Translations under genes and position numbers: made by a program
Notes under the pieces: generated by a model
The model's database searches: none
What the model was told of the DNA's origin: nothing
The model's input: the letters and a program-made list of their open reading frames with translations, nothing else
DNA from: Prevotellaceae bacterium
GTDB taxonomy: Bacteria; Bacteroidota; Bacteroidia; Bacteroidales; UBA932
Length of the DNA: 64,000 nt
Reading direction: 5' to 3'
Assembly: GCA_031258195.1 (NCBI GenBank)
Contig: JAIRNF010000056.1
Location: 62,001 to 126,000 of the forward strand
In this document: positions 34,360 to 43,403 of the stretch, in pieces
How the letters are laid out: the number at the start of each line of letters is the position of its first letter
How positions within the stretch are numbered: position 1 is the stretch's first letter

Positions 34360-37300
34360 ATGAGACACCGTTTAGTATCAAAAAACATACTAACCTTTTT
34401 GTTGCTACTCGCCGTTACTGTAAGCCACTCAAAAGAGAAATTCAGCAGTAAACAGGACTACTATACCGCTTTTAAAAATATCGATATTAGCAATGGTTTA
34501 AGCTCAAATCTCGTTCTGAATATTATTCAGGATAAATATGGTATCATGTGGTTTGCCACAGGAAACGGACTAACCCGATATGACGGACATTCGTTTACCA
34601 TTTACCAGAAACAAAAAGAAAATGAGCAGAGCTTATCCGATAATTTTGTTACTTCACTAGCCGAGGATATTTACGGCAACTTATGGGTTGGAACCCGTAA
34701 CGGTCTTAACTTGTACGATCGTGAGCTGAACCGATTTACCGGCTATTATTATGACCCCAACAATAAAAATAGCCTTAGAAATAACTATATTAAGGCTTTA
34801 CATGCTGATAAAGAAGGGAACTTATGGGTTGAAACAAGCCAAGGATTCCTAAGCAAGCTCAACATAAAAAGTAAGGTATGGGAACACACACACCATTTTT
34901 CTGTACAGTTTGAGGGAGACTACTATTACCACCATATCTTCGAAGATTCGAAAGGTAACTTATGGATAGCCGGACGTTGCAGGTCGTTAATAAAAATTCC
35001 AGCAAAAAATATAAATATTGTCCAAGACGTATATAGCTGGGCTTCTTGCTCCGTTGAGAGGCAAGATGGAGAGCTCTTTTTTGGCTCTTATAATAAATTT
35101 TTTGAGCGTTATTCCCCTCAAACAGACAGCGCCGAGATTTGTGCAAATATTGATGTTGGCGTAACATCGGCAACATGTGATAAAAACGGAATACTATGGT
35201 TTGGAGGAAAAGGAGGAATCGCATTGGCTAACCTAGAGCGTAATGAGATTATACAGCTTAACCATAATTCTCTAAATCCACAATCCATTGCTTCTGATGA
35301 AGTTCTTTGCCTTTATAAAGATCGAAATAATTGTATTTGGATAGGTACAGATAAAGGTATTAGCATGTATTCTGAGGACCTCAATATTTTCAGGCATTAC
35401 CGACAGCTAAGCAGGATACAAAACAGTATGACTTCAAACGCCGTCACTGCTTTAATGCAAGATGCAGACGGGTTAATATGGGTTGGTACTCCTGAAAGCG
35501 GAGTTGATACATTTTCTGTAGAAAATGAAAAATTCGGTAACCTCACTTATAATCTACTAACCAAAAATATAGACAAACGGACATTCGACCGAGAAAACCC
35601 CACGTTAAGGCAATACTTTAGGCACGAAGCAATTACTTCACAAAATGCCAGCTTAAAGGAAGATGATATTTTTCGAGATTACCAACACTTCCAACAAGCG
35701 CCTTTGGTTTTTTCTAAACGTAATGAAAATAAAGTTTCAGCCCTATACCAAGATAAAGAAGGCAAGATATATGTCGGCTTATGGACACATCTGGGTTTTA
35801 ATACATACGATAAAATACGAAAAGAGTTTAATCGCCACGCCCTATGGGGAGTTCCCCATACACGGTATATGCCATACATTCTTGAGGGTAATCCTTATGG
35901 AGGTAATTGGTATAACGATTTTTTAGAAGATAATCGGGGGAATTTATGGTGCGCTACATGGGAAGCTACGGGTTTAAATTTATTTGATCGAGAAAAAGGA
36001 GAGTTTACTCAAAAACACTATACACCCACGCATACACCAAGGAAATATCACTTCCCTTACTTATCTTATGATTCTATTAGGCAACGAATGTTTATAGAAA
36101 CCGGCGCGTTTTATGGCTACTATAGCTTAAAAACAAAATCGTTTAATAAGTACAGCCAACCTGTATTTGACAGCTATACCAACAGTGATATTTTCAAAAG
36201 ATATGCAAAGTATAGCGATGTTGTATATGCCAAGAGTTTTCCTATCAACTTTAGCAGAACAGGCTCTATAATTCACGATGATATTATGTGGATCACCACA
36301 TTCCACGGATTGGTAAAGCATACCTTTGCTACAGATAACTTTGAAATTATAAAAGAATACGATAAAGCTATACCTAACACCGTTTTTACAAAAGGTATTC
36401 AAAAACAGAACATTTGGGTAGGTAGAGGCAACTTGCTTGAAAAAATTGATGTGAAAGTAAACAAGGTGCACTCTATGGCGACCTTAGATGAAACAATTAC
36501 GTCTCTATATGAAGACCGCTCAGGGATATTATGGATAGGTAGTAAAAAAGGTATGTACATCTTTGATACTGAAAAAAGGCAGCTCGGCTTTAGCGATTTA
36601 GGCTTCATCAATGTTCGATCGATAGTAGGCGATCATCGTGGCTTTGTATATGTTGCTAACTCAAACGGATTAACAAAGTTCGACGGCAAAAAGATTGTAA
36701 AAGAATATCCCTTTAGCTACATGGATGCTAACGGAATTATTGGCAGCAGCATATCACGCATATATATAGCCAGCGATAGTAGCATATGGCTTGCTACCGA
36801 CCAAGGACTAGCAAAGCTAAACCCCATAACAAACGAAGTTACAACTTTTACAATCGATTCCTCTGATCAGTTTTCTCTTTTGGATAACAATATAATTGAT
36901 ATATGCGAAGATGGTGAGAAAAACATATGGGTTTCTACCGGCAGAGGGATATGTACGCTAAAGCATAATACCGGAACATTTATAGATTTAAGCAAGCCAG
37001 ACGACAAAACAGTAGTATCAAGACTACTAAGCTGTCTTATGCAAGATAGGCATGGCAATATATGGATAGGCAGTACCGAAGAAGGCATCAGCGTTCTTAA
37101 TCTGGATACGGACAGGTTTAAGCATTATAGGCATGAAACTTGGAATGATAATAGTATTTCTGACAACTATATCGCTTTCATTTATGAGGATAGTCGGTTC
37201 AATATCTGGGTTGGTACTCGTAAAGGTATAAACAGATATAACCCAAACAAAGACAGCGTTGAACGTATAGAACAGCTTAGCGAATACCAAACTCTTAATA

Positions 37301-38754
37301 TGCAAGAAGACCGCTTCGGATACTTGTGGGTAAGCACCAACGACGGGCTATTTTGTCTCGATTCTCTCGGAAAAATCATTCGTAAATATGCTAATTTTCC
37401 TGGTATGCAAAGCAACGAATTCAACTCTGCCGGATGTAAGCTGAATAACGGTTACCTCGCATTTGGCGGCGACTCAGGATTTAATATATTCAACCCTGAA
37501 AAGTTGATTAATAATAGCTTCAATCCTAAGCCTATCGTATTTTCAAATCTTATTGTTAGAGATTCAACTCATTACTTTGATTTAAACGGGCTAGAAACGA
37601 TCTGCTTAAGCTACTTAGACAATGATTTTTCTATCACCTTCTGCTCTACCGACTACGAATATGCAAACCTTATAAGCTATAGGTATAAGCTGGATGGTGT
37701 TGATGATAGCTGGAGCTATACCAGCGCGCCTATTTTAACAGCAAAGTATAACAGCATCCCTTTTGGCAGCTATACATTTACTGTTGAAGCGTCAAACTGT
37801 TTCGGCGAATGGGTAGGCGCAACAAGAAGCCTGACCGTAAATATTGCTGCCCCTTGGTACTATCGATGGTGGTTCTTCGCCCTATTTGCGGTAATTATTG
37901 TTGGGGTAATTTATAGTATTATTCGAATAAGAGAACGTCAGCTGAAGCTAGAGAATATAAGGCTCGAAAGCATAGTAGAAGAACGTACTTCTGAGCTAAG
38001 AAATACCAACCAGAAGCTGCTTGCATCAGAAAAAGAGCTTCGCTCAATGAACGATTCAAAAAATAAGTTTTTCAGCATTATCTCTCACGACTTACGTAAC
38101 CCGCTGAAAGCACTAAACCTTACAACACGGTCGCTATACGAACAGTATGATAGTCTGAGCGAGGATGAAAAGTATAGCATCATCAGCATTATTCATAAAA
38201 CGACTAACAAAACCGGAATGTTGCTTGAGAATCTTCTTACATGGGTTGTTTCTCAAATGAACCTTTTAAAGCCTCATCTCAAAAAAGCAGAGCTATCGGC
38301 AATTGTTGATTCCAACATCGAGTTTATGCAAATAGAAGCCCAGAAGAAAAAGGTTAACTTGGCAAGCAATGTAACGAAGAGTATTTATGTATTAGCAGAC
38401 GGCAATTTGCTTTCAACCATTTTCCGTAACTTAATCAGCAACGCCATACGCTACTCTTTTCCCGGCTCAACAATTACGATATCGGCAAAAGATAATAACG
38501 ATGTAATTGAAGTATCGGTCGCAGACCAAGGAATCGGTATAAGCCCGGAAAATATAAAACGAATATTCTCTTTAGATTCAAAAATACAAACAAAAGGTAC
38601 GGATAACGAACAAGGCACAGGGCTAGGGTTAATCATCACCCATGAATTTGTACAGCTGCATGGAGGAAAAATTTGGGTAGAAAGCGAGGTTAATAAAGGT
38701 ACGATATTTATATTTACCTTGTGGAAATTTTCGGAAGATGACAGAGGTAACTAA
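34360..38754 (+). CDS. two-component sensor kinase with Reg_prop propellers and Y_Y_Y domain
   Basis: 1464 residues. A signal peptide (about 1-25) is followed by at least eleven two-component-regulator propeller blades (IMWFATGNGLTRYDG, NLWVGTRNGLNLYDR, CIWIGTDKGISMY, NIWVGTRKGINRYNP). The Y_Y_Y domain is at about 1085-1160, one membrane helix at about 1169-1190, and the HisKA box FFSIISHDLRNP with His1243. The C-terminal HATPase has GIGISPENIKRIFSL and GTGLGL. Hybrid regulators of this type usually carry their own receiver and AraC helix-turn-helix; this one lacks both and instead overlaps a separate response regulator by 17 bases. Ligand unknown; periplasmic propellers of this type often bind glycan fragments. 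Divergent from the tRNA. Confidence 0.9.
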   Translation: MRHRLVSKNILTFLLLLAVTVSHSKEKFSSKQDYYTAFKNIDISNGLSSNLVLNIIQDKYGIMWFATGNGLTRYDGHSFTIYQKQKENEQSLSDNFVTSLAEDIYGNLWVGTRNGLNLYDRELNRFTGYYYDPNNKNSLRNNYIKALHADKEGNLWVETSQGFLSKLNIKSKVWEHTHHFSVQFEGDYYYHHIFEDSKGNLWIAGRCRSLIKIPAKNINIVQDVYSWASCSVERQDGELFFGSYNKFFERYSPQTDSAEICANIDVGVTSATCDKNGILWFGGKGGIALANLERNEIIQLNHNSLNPQSIASDEVLCLYKDRNNCIWIGTDKGISMYSEDLNIFRHYRQLSRIQNSMTSNAVTALMQDADGLIWVGTPESGVDTFSVENEKFGNLTYNLLTKNIDKRTFDRENPTLRQYFRHEAITSQNASLKEDDIFRDYQHFQQAPLVFSKRNENKVSALYQDKEGKIYVGLWTHLGFNTYDKIRKEFNRHALWGVPHTRYMPYILEGNPYGGNWYNDFLEDNRGNLWCATWEATGLNLFDREKGEFTQKHYTPTHTPRKYHFPYLSYDSIRQRMFIETGAFYGYYSLKTKSFNKYSQPVFDSYTNSDIFKRYAKYSDVVYAKSFPINFSRTGSIIHDDIMWITTFHGLVKHTFATDNFEIIKEYDKAIPNTVFTKGIQKQNIWVGRGNLLEKIDVKVNKVHSMATLDETITSLYEDRSGILWIGSKKGMYIFDTEKRQLGFSDLGFINVRSIVGDHRGFVYVANSNGLTKFDGKKIVKEYPFSYMDANGIIGSSISRIYIASDSSIWLATDQGLAKLNPITNEVTTFTIDSSDQFSLLDNNIIDICEDGEKNIWVSTGRGICTLKHNTGTFIDLSKPDDKTVVSRLLSCLMQDRHGNIWIGSTEEGISVLNLDTDRFKHYRHETWNDNSISDNYIAFIYEDSRFNIWVGTRKGINRYNPNKDSVERIEQLSEYQTLNMQEDRFGYLWVSTNDGLFCLDSLGKIIRKYANFPGMQSNEFNSAGCKLNNGYLAFGGDSGFNIFNPEKLINNSFNPKPIVFSNLIVRDSTHYFDLNGLETICLSYLDNDFSITFCSTDYEYANLISYRYKLDGVDDSWSYTSAPILTAKYNSIPFGSYTFTVEASNCFGEWVGATRSLTVNIAAPWYYRWWFFALFAVIIVGVIYSIIRIRERQLKLENIRLESIVEERTSELRNTNQKLLASEKELRSMNDSKNKFFSIISHDLRNPLKALNLTTRSLYEQYDSLSEDEKYSIISIIHKTTNKTGMLLENLLTWVVSQMNLLKPHLKKAELSAIVDSNIEFMQIEAQKKKVNLASNVTKSIYVLADGNLLSTIFRNLISNAIRYSFPGSTITISAKDNNDVIEVSVADQGIGISPENIKRIFSLDSKIQTKGTDNEQGTGLGLIITHEFVQLHGGKIWVESEVNKGTIFIFTLWKFSEDDRGN

Positions 38755-39403
38755 AATATTTATTGTTGACGACTCTCAAATACACCTTGAGGGGTTAAAG
38801 TTAATTCTCAGACCGCATAGTAATTTCAAAATAGTAGGAGAAACAAACAGCACTAAAGAGGCTTTAGACCTTCTGAAAAACGAGATTCCTGATATTGCGA
38901 TTCTTGATATCAGCCTCGAAAAAGATATGGATGGTATTGAGCTGGCTTTAGCTATTAAAAATACCCATTCTGAAACAAAAATTATTTTCCTATCTCATCA
39001 TAAAGAAGTCAGCTATCTTGTAAATGCGTTAAGAGCCGGCGCATCCGCCTACCTCGCCAAAGATATGGATCCCGAAGAGTTGATACATGCTATCAATGCA
39101 ACTAAAGAAGGAAAAGGTGTTTATTTTGGCGACACTATTCCTCTTGCCGTTTTACTAGAAACGTTTGGCTCTGAAGATAACCTCACAAAAAATAAAATTT
39201 TCGACCTCACAAACCGCGAAGTTGAAGTTATTAAGTATCTGGCTAAAGGGTACTCTACAAAAGAAATAGCATCAATTCTAGACATAGAGGTAAATACTGT
39301 AGAATCTCATAAAGAGCGTATAAAAGAGAAATTAAACGTAAAAACCATTATTCAAATCGTTATTCTTGCCTTAAAAAAAGGCATCATTACCCTCGACGAT
39401 TAG
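38738..39403 (+). CDS. LuxR/NarL-type response regulator
   Basis: 221 residues. Receiver domain at 1-125 with the phosphorylated Asp57 (AILDISLE) and the other conserved residues (DDSQ at the start, a Lys at the end). LuxR-type helix-turn-helix at about 153-215 (LTNREVEVIKYLAKGYSTKE, VNTVESHKERIKEKL). Its start lies inside the end of the sensor kinase gene (17-base overlap), so the two are translationally coupled partners. Targets unknown; the neighbouring DUF805 gene is a candidate. Confidence 0.92.
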   Translation: MTEVTKIFIVDDSQIHLEGLKLILRPHSNFKIVGETNSTKEALDLLKNEIPDIAILDISLEKDMDGIELALAIKNTHSETKIIFLSHHKEVSYLVNALRAGASAYLAKDMDPEELIHAINATKEGKGVYFGDTIPLAVLLETFGSEDNLTKNKIFDLTNREVEVIKYLAKGYSTKEIASILDIEVNTVESHKERIKEKLNVKTIIQIVILALKKGIITLDD

Positions 39404-39595
39404 TCCTTTTCACCAAAGTAATTTCTTTCATGGTAAAAATTCAGGGACAAAAATCCCTATTTTTTACCCCTGACCGGTATTACCCCTTTTCCTACTATTG
39501 TAGTATATTTTTAGAGCACTACAAATGCTTATCTTCTTTTGCCACAGATATTCTTAATGAACTAGATAGAACCTAACCCCATAAACAAATTCACT

Positions 39596-40960
39596 ATGAG
39601 CTGGTATCTAAAAGTTTTCAAGCTGTACGCCGATTTTACCGGACGTGCCAGAAGAAAAGAGTATTGGATGTTCATACTGTTCAACTTTATTGCTCTTGTT
39701 GTCGTATCCCTTCTTGATTTTCTTATCATTTCTACGGTAGAATACGTTCCATACGGATCGTTAAGCATTTTATATGCATTTAGCGTTATGATACCAAATT
39801 TAGCCGTTTTTGTAAGGCGATTGCACGATACGACCCATAGCGCATGGTGGTATTTTATTGCTTTTGTACCGCTAGTTGGTTGGATATGGCTACTCGTTCT
39901 TTTAGTATCAGACAGTACTCCGGGGATAAACCAGTTTGGTGTTAATCCTAAAGAAATCAAGGAATACCATCAGAAAGACAGGACAAAAAGTGCTGCACTT
40001 TCGCTGATAATTGCATCCTCCATATGGCTTGCGGTAATTATCTCCAATATAATCATAATGTGGGTAAACGGCTCTTTTCATTTTAGAACCACAACAGGTA
40101 TTATCCTTCAGAATTTAAACCATCTTATCCCAGTAGCACTACTCATTACGGGAATTTCGTTGCTATCAAAGAATTGCAAGAAACAAGCCGCTGCGTATAT
40201 CCTGATTATAGCCGCTCTCGTTAGCCTAGTATTACGAATCATAATAGCTATAGCAGACACCATTTTTCGTGGCACCTTAGTATTCGATATTTCATCACTA
40301 CTCGAAATACTATTCATTATCATACCTCTTGCTCTACTAATCCTTGGCTTATCAATGCTAAGAAAGAATGGAAAAGTTCTTATTGATTCCCAAATTGCCG
40401 GATTATCTCTCTTAGCCGTTGGCTGTTTCTGGATATTATATATTATCTACCGTACCGTAATCTTTCCGATTATGTTAAGCGGCATGGATATAGCGCTCAG
40501 CGGAAGCGACATCCTTCCGTCAGCCGCAACGATAGCTGTGCCGATATCGCTTATCGTACTGGCATTCTCGCTATTACAGGATAAAGAAAAAATTCCGGCA
40601 GAAGACGAAAGAGTTATTGCATACAGAGAAGAGCTAAAGCGTTTGCGAGCGGAAAGAGAACCAAAAATATGTATAGGATTTGCAATTGTAAATATTGTAA
40701 TCGGAATAACTCCTTTTATTTCCGGTATCGCCCTATTCTTTGAAAGACATGTGGGGTTTTATGCTATTATTCCTTTTAGCGTGGGCTTATTCTTATGGGG
40801 AAGCGGCGTGTATGGTCTGTATGTTAGAAGAAAACATACAGAAAATAAACCGTTAACTAAGAATGTAAAGCTTATTGTATTGATTGGTCTTATTCTATCG
40901 TGCGCTATTGTTGCCTTCCTTGCCACAATGGCTACGCTATCTGTAATATTTGACTGGTAA
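39596..40960 (+). CDS. DUF805 membrane protein, long form
   Basis: 454 residues. The N-terminal 115 residues are a typical DUF805 domain: FTGRARRKEYWMFILFNFIA with two or three helices, then VRRLHDT and WIWLLVLLVSDSTPG-type block. The rest adds about ten further hydrophobic helices that I cannot assign, with a charged loop (ERVIAYREELKRLRAERE) at about 335-355. DUF805 has no assigned function. It follows the two-component pair after 190 bases, on the same strand, with no visible terminator, so it may be a target or an associated gene. Confidence 0.75.
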   Translation: MSWYLKVFKLYADFTGRARRKEYWMFILFNFIALVVVSLLDFLIISTVEYVPYGSLSILYAFSVMIPNLAVFVRRLHDTTHSAWWYFIAFVPLVGWIWLLVLLVSDSTPGINQFGVNPKEIKEYHQKDRTKSAALSLIIASSIWLAVIISNIIIMWVNGSFHFRTTTGIILQNLNHLIPVALLITGISLLSKNCKKQAAAYILIIAALVSLVLRIIIAIADTIFRGTLVFDISSLLEILFIIIPLALLILGLSMLRKNGKVLIDSQIAGLSLLAVGCFWILYIIYRTVIFPIMLSGMDIALSGSDILPSAATIAVPISLIVLAFSLLQDKEKIPAEDERVIAYREELKRLRAEREPKICIGFAIVNIVIGITPFISGIALFFERHVGFYAIIPFSVGLFLWGSGVYGLYVRRKHTENKPLTKNVKLIVLIGLILSCAIVAFLATMATLSVIFDW

Positions 40961-40989
40961 ATATTTTATAGTTCAATATACCATTTTTA

Positions 40990-41740
40990 ATTTTGGTTCA
41001 AACCTAGTTAAGTAGTAATAAAAACTATTTAACTATCTTTGACTTAATGAGTAACAAGTATTTTTTTCGCGGCAAGATTTCTGACGAGAAATTCAGGACG
41101 GCTTTACGACTTTTTTGTCTGGACACGGAGGCTAAAAAGACGGCTGAATTTACAGGCTTAAATCAAGACACGGTAAACAATATTTACAATAAGTTTCGAG
41201 AGCGGATCGCCTTGCTTTGTGAGTCGGAAAGCCCGTTCGCAAACGGCGATGTCGAACTCGACGAGAGCTATTCCGGGGCGCGACGCGTACGCCGGGATCC
41301 GAGGAAGAGGGACCAAGGGCAAAATCCCTGTTTTCGGAATGCTCAAACGAGGGGATAAAGCTTACGCCCGGATCGTTAAAAGCCGCTCTATAAGTGAGCC
41401 GTCGCCCATTACTAAGGGCAAGACAGCTACAGAAGCCGTTATTTATTCCGAGGGTTTTAAGACCTATGACGGCCTTGTTAATTACGGGTATAAAAAGCAT
41501 TATCGCGTCAAGCGTGGCGAGAGGCGAATTTGCCGCCGGGCACAACCATATTAATGGAATCGAGAACTTCCGGGGACTATGCGAAGTCAGACTTTCAAAG
41601 CTCCGCGGAGTACATAAACACACGTTCTATTTACACATAAAAGAGTGTGAGCTTAGGTACAACTATCGAAACCAAAATATTTATCTAATTTTACTCAAAG
41701 AACTAAGAAAAAACAAACTTAACTAGGTTTGAACCAAAAT
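40990..41740. mobile_element. IS1595-type insertion sequence, dead
   Basis: 751 bases bounded by perfect 24-bp inverted repeats (40990-41013 and 41717-41740; left end starts ATTTTGGTTCAAACC). It contains one transposase gene broken by at least two frameshifts. No matching direct repeats flank it: left flank CCATTTTTA and right flank ATAACCCGG differ. The left side joins the DUF805 gene and the right side joins the middle of a mobile-element gene, so a deletion or rearrangement through the element is likely. Confidence 0.8.
41047..41726 (+). pseudogene. IS1595-type (ISXO2-like) transposase, frameshifted
   Basis: About 226 codons spread over three frames. The first (41047 on) has the N-terminal domain MSNKYFFRGKISDEKFRTAL and a partly normal catalytic start (GDVELDESYSGARRVRRD). 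The second (about 41285-41520) reads RGRGTKGKIPVFGMLKRG to VNYGYKKHYRVKRGE. The third reads EFAAGHNHINGIENFRGLCE to the end KELRKNKLN inside the right repeat. These are the DDE blocks of the ISXO2 family, interrupted near 41285 and 41520. It cannot make an active transposase. Confidence 0.85.
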
Positions 41741-42097
41741 ATAACCCGGGATAGAATACAGCAATTAGCATTTACTGCTTATGCTGAATTTTTGCTGATT
41801 CACCCCCAGGATGACGGTAGCCGGAGGATGAGCGGAATCATACTCCGCTCTATTGAGACGATGTTTAATACCCCCCTAACCAAAGTTAGTGTAGCAGATA
41901 TAGTAGACTATTCTTCTACCCTTGAGATTTTTTTGGATAAAAAAGATACTTCGAAGTTCAATGATTTTATGTTACTTCAACATGTGAATACGGTAAAGGA
42001 GGATATTAGGCTTCTTTCTTCAAAGAGAATGGATTTTTTAAATAACTATAACGATGATGAGCAAGAAAGAGCCGGTGGACTTCAGACGGGCATCTGA
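41741..42097 (+). pseudogene. mobile-element protein, 5' end replaced by the insertion sequence
   Basis: Open frame that enters from the right inverted repeat and runs 119 codons (ITRDRIQQLAFTAYAEFLLI to QERAGGLQTGI). There is no start codon before the repeat except TTG in the repeat itself, so the original 5' end was probably lost when the insertion sequence moved or recombined. It overlaps the next gene by 44 bases in another frame, typical of coupled genes in Bacteroidota mobile elements. I do not recognise a family. Confidence 0.5.
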
Positions 42098-43192
42098 GGA
42101 GCTTAGTATTATTGATTTTTGTCTTGCACATAATTATTCTATAGACAGATCTCGAACAACAAAGAAACATACTGTAATGGTGGATAATGCCGATGGAGAG
42201 CGCATTATTGTGGTCAAAACGCCAAAGGGAGAACGTTTCTTTATCGCCGGCATACAGAGTGTTGACAACATTGTTGTCTTTATCAAGAATAGGCTTCATA
42301 AGTTTTTCTCTAGCGGTAAGGATGATTGGGAGCAGGTATCTAACATCTTGCGGAACTATATGTCAAATGCACCAACTATTGTAGCGACAAGTAACGAAGG
42401 AGCCGGAGGTAAGGAAAGCCAGTTTAATGTCGAAAACTACAAGCTAAAACCGATTTATAAGTTCGACTACCTAAATGGGAGATGGTTAGAAACCTCTTTT
42501 TTAGACCAATTCAAAAATAGAATTTTCAATAACCCTACAAGGGGGAAGATTACACAATATTCCCTTATTTCGATGAAAAAAACCAAATAAGAGGCCTCGG
42601 ATTACGGACAAGTAATCCCCAATTTGATAAGCGCATTTCTCCCCATGCGGATATTTCATCTTCATACTGGTACACACCTGCAAATCTTTCTGAACAAAAT
42701 ACAATTATTGTACTTGCTGAAGCACCTATTGATGCTCTCTCTTATGAGCAAATTCATTATAAAAAGGATATTTCGAATAGTAATATCTCCTTAGCCAGCT
42801 TCGACGGGAGCGTTAGGCAAGGCGTGATAAGCCGCATCAAACAACATATGACCAACAATCCGGCTTTAAAAATTATTCTTGCAGTTGATAGAGATATTGC
42901 CGGTATTCAACACGCTGTAAATATTTATAATAAGCTATTTGACGATTTCCCCCTTTCATTTACCAAGATAGGTTCAAAGATGGAGGAACATGGGTACTCC
43001 ATTAACGGGAAGGTTTTCAAATTGAATAACGATCTTGATAGTTATCTTTTATTTCTTAAAACTACATTTAAGACAGTCTCTCAAAAGTATAGTAATATAA
43101 AAATTCATCTACCGGAAACAGAAAAAGACTGGAATAAGCAATTGATGGTTTATTATGAGAGCACACACATATACTTAATAATGCTAATTTAA
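42054..43192 (+). pseudogene. toprim/DUF3991-like mobile-element primase, frameshifted
   Basis: The first frame (42054-42590) begins MSKKEPVDFRRASEELSIID, with a zinc-less N-terminal domain like DUF3991 (IQSVDNIVVFIKNRLHKF). After about 42555 the protein continues in the third frame: FPYFDEKNQIRGLGLRTSN, then the toprim-like core IIVLAEAPIDALSY and ISLASFDGSVRQG, ending at 43192. One base missing from the TATTCCC near 42560 would join them into about 379 residues. Such proteins occur on mobilisable elements of Bacteroidota. It is a pseudogene or has an indel error. Confidence 0.7.
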
Positions 43193-43274
43193 ACCAAATC
43201 CATCAGCAAAAAAATCTTCAACTTTGATGAATACTCCTAAGACATTACAATGATTTTAGTTTTCGGTACACTAG

Positions 43275-43372
43275 TGGTGCGTTAATTTTTTGATTTCGTT
43301 TGTAATTAATTGAATTACATATAGATATCAAAGAATAACTAAATTTATTTAGCGATTATTTTTAACGCACCA
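43275..43372. repeat. 98-bp AT-rich segment with 11-bp inverted ends
   Basis: TGGTGCGTTAA (43275-43285) and its exact reverse complement (43362-43372) flank 76 AT-rich bases. It lies between the primase remnant and the first gene of the efflux locus. It could be a MITE-like remnant or the end region of the acquired locus. No direct repeat flanks were seen. Confidence 0.5.
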
Positions 43373-43403
43373 GCACTGTTTTTGGTATAAGGATGTGAAA
43401 CTA

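Noticed and set aside
34360-38754. Classical hybrid two-component system of a polysaccharide-utilisation locus
   Set aside because: The protein ends after the kinase domain with no receiver or AraC domain, and no susC/susD pair is next to it.
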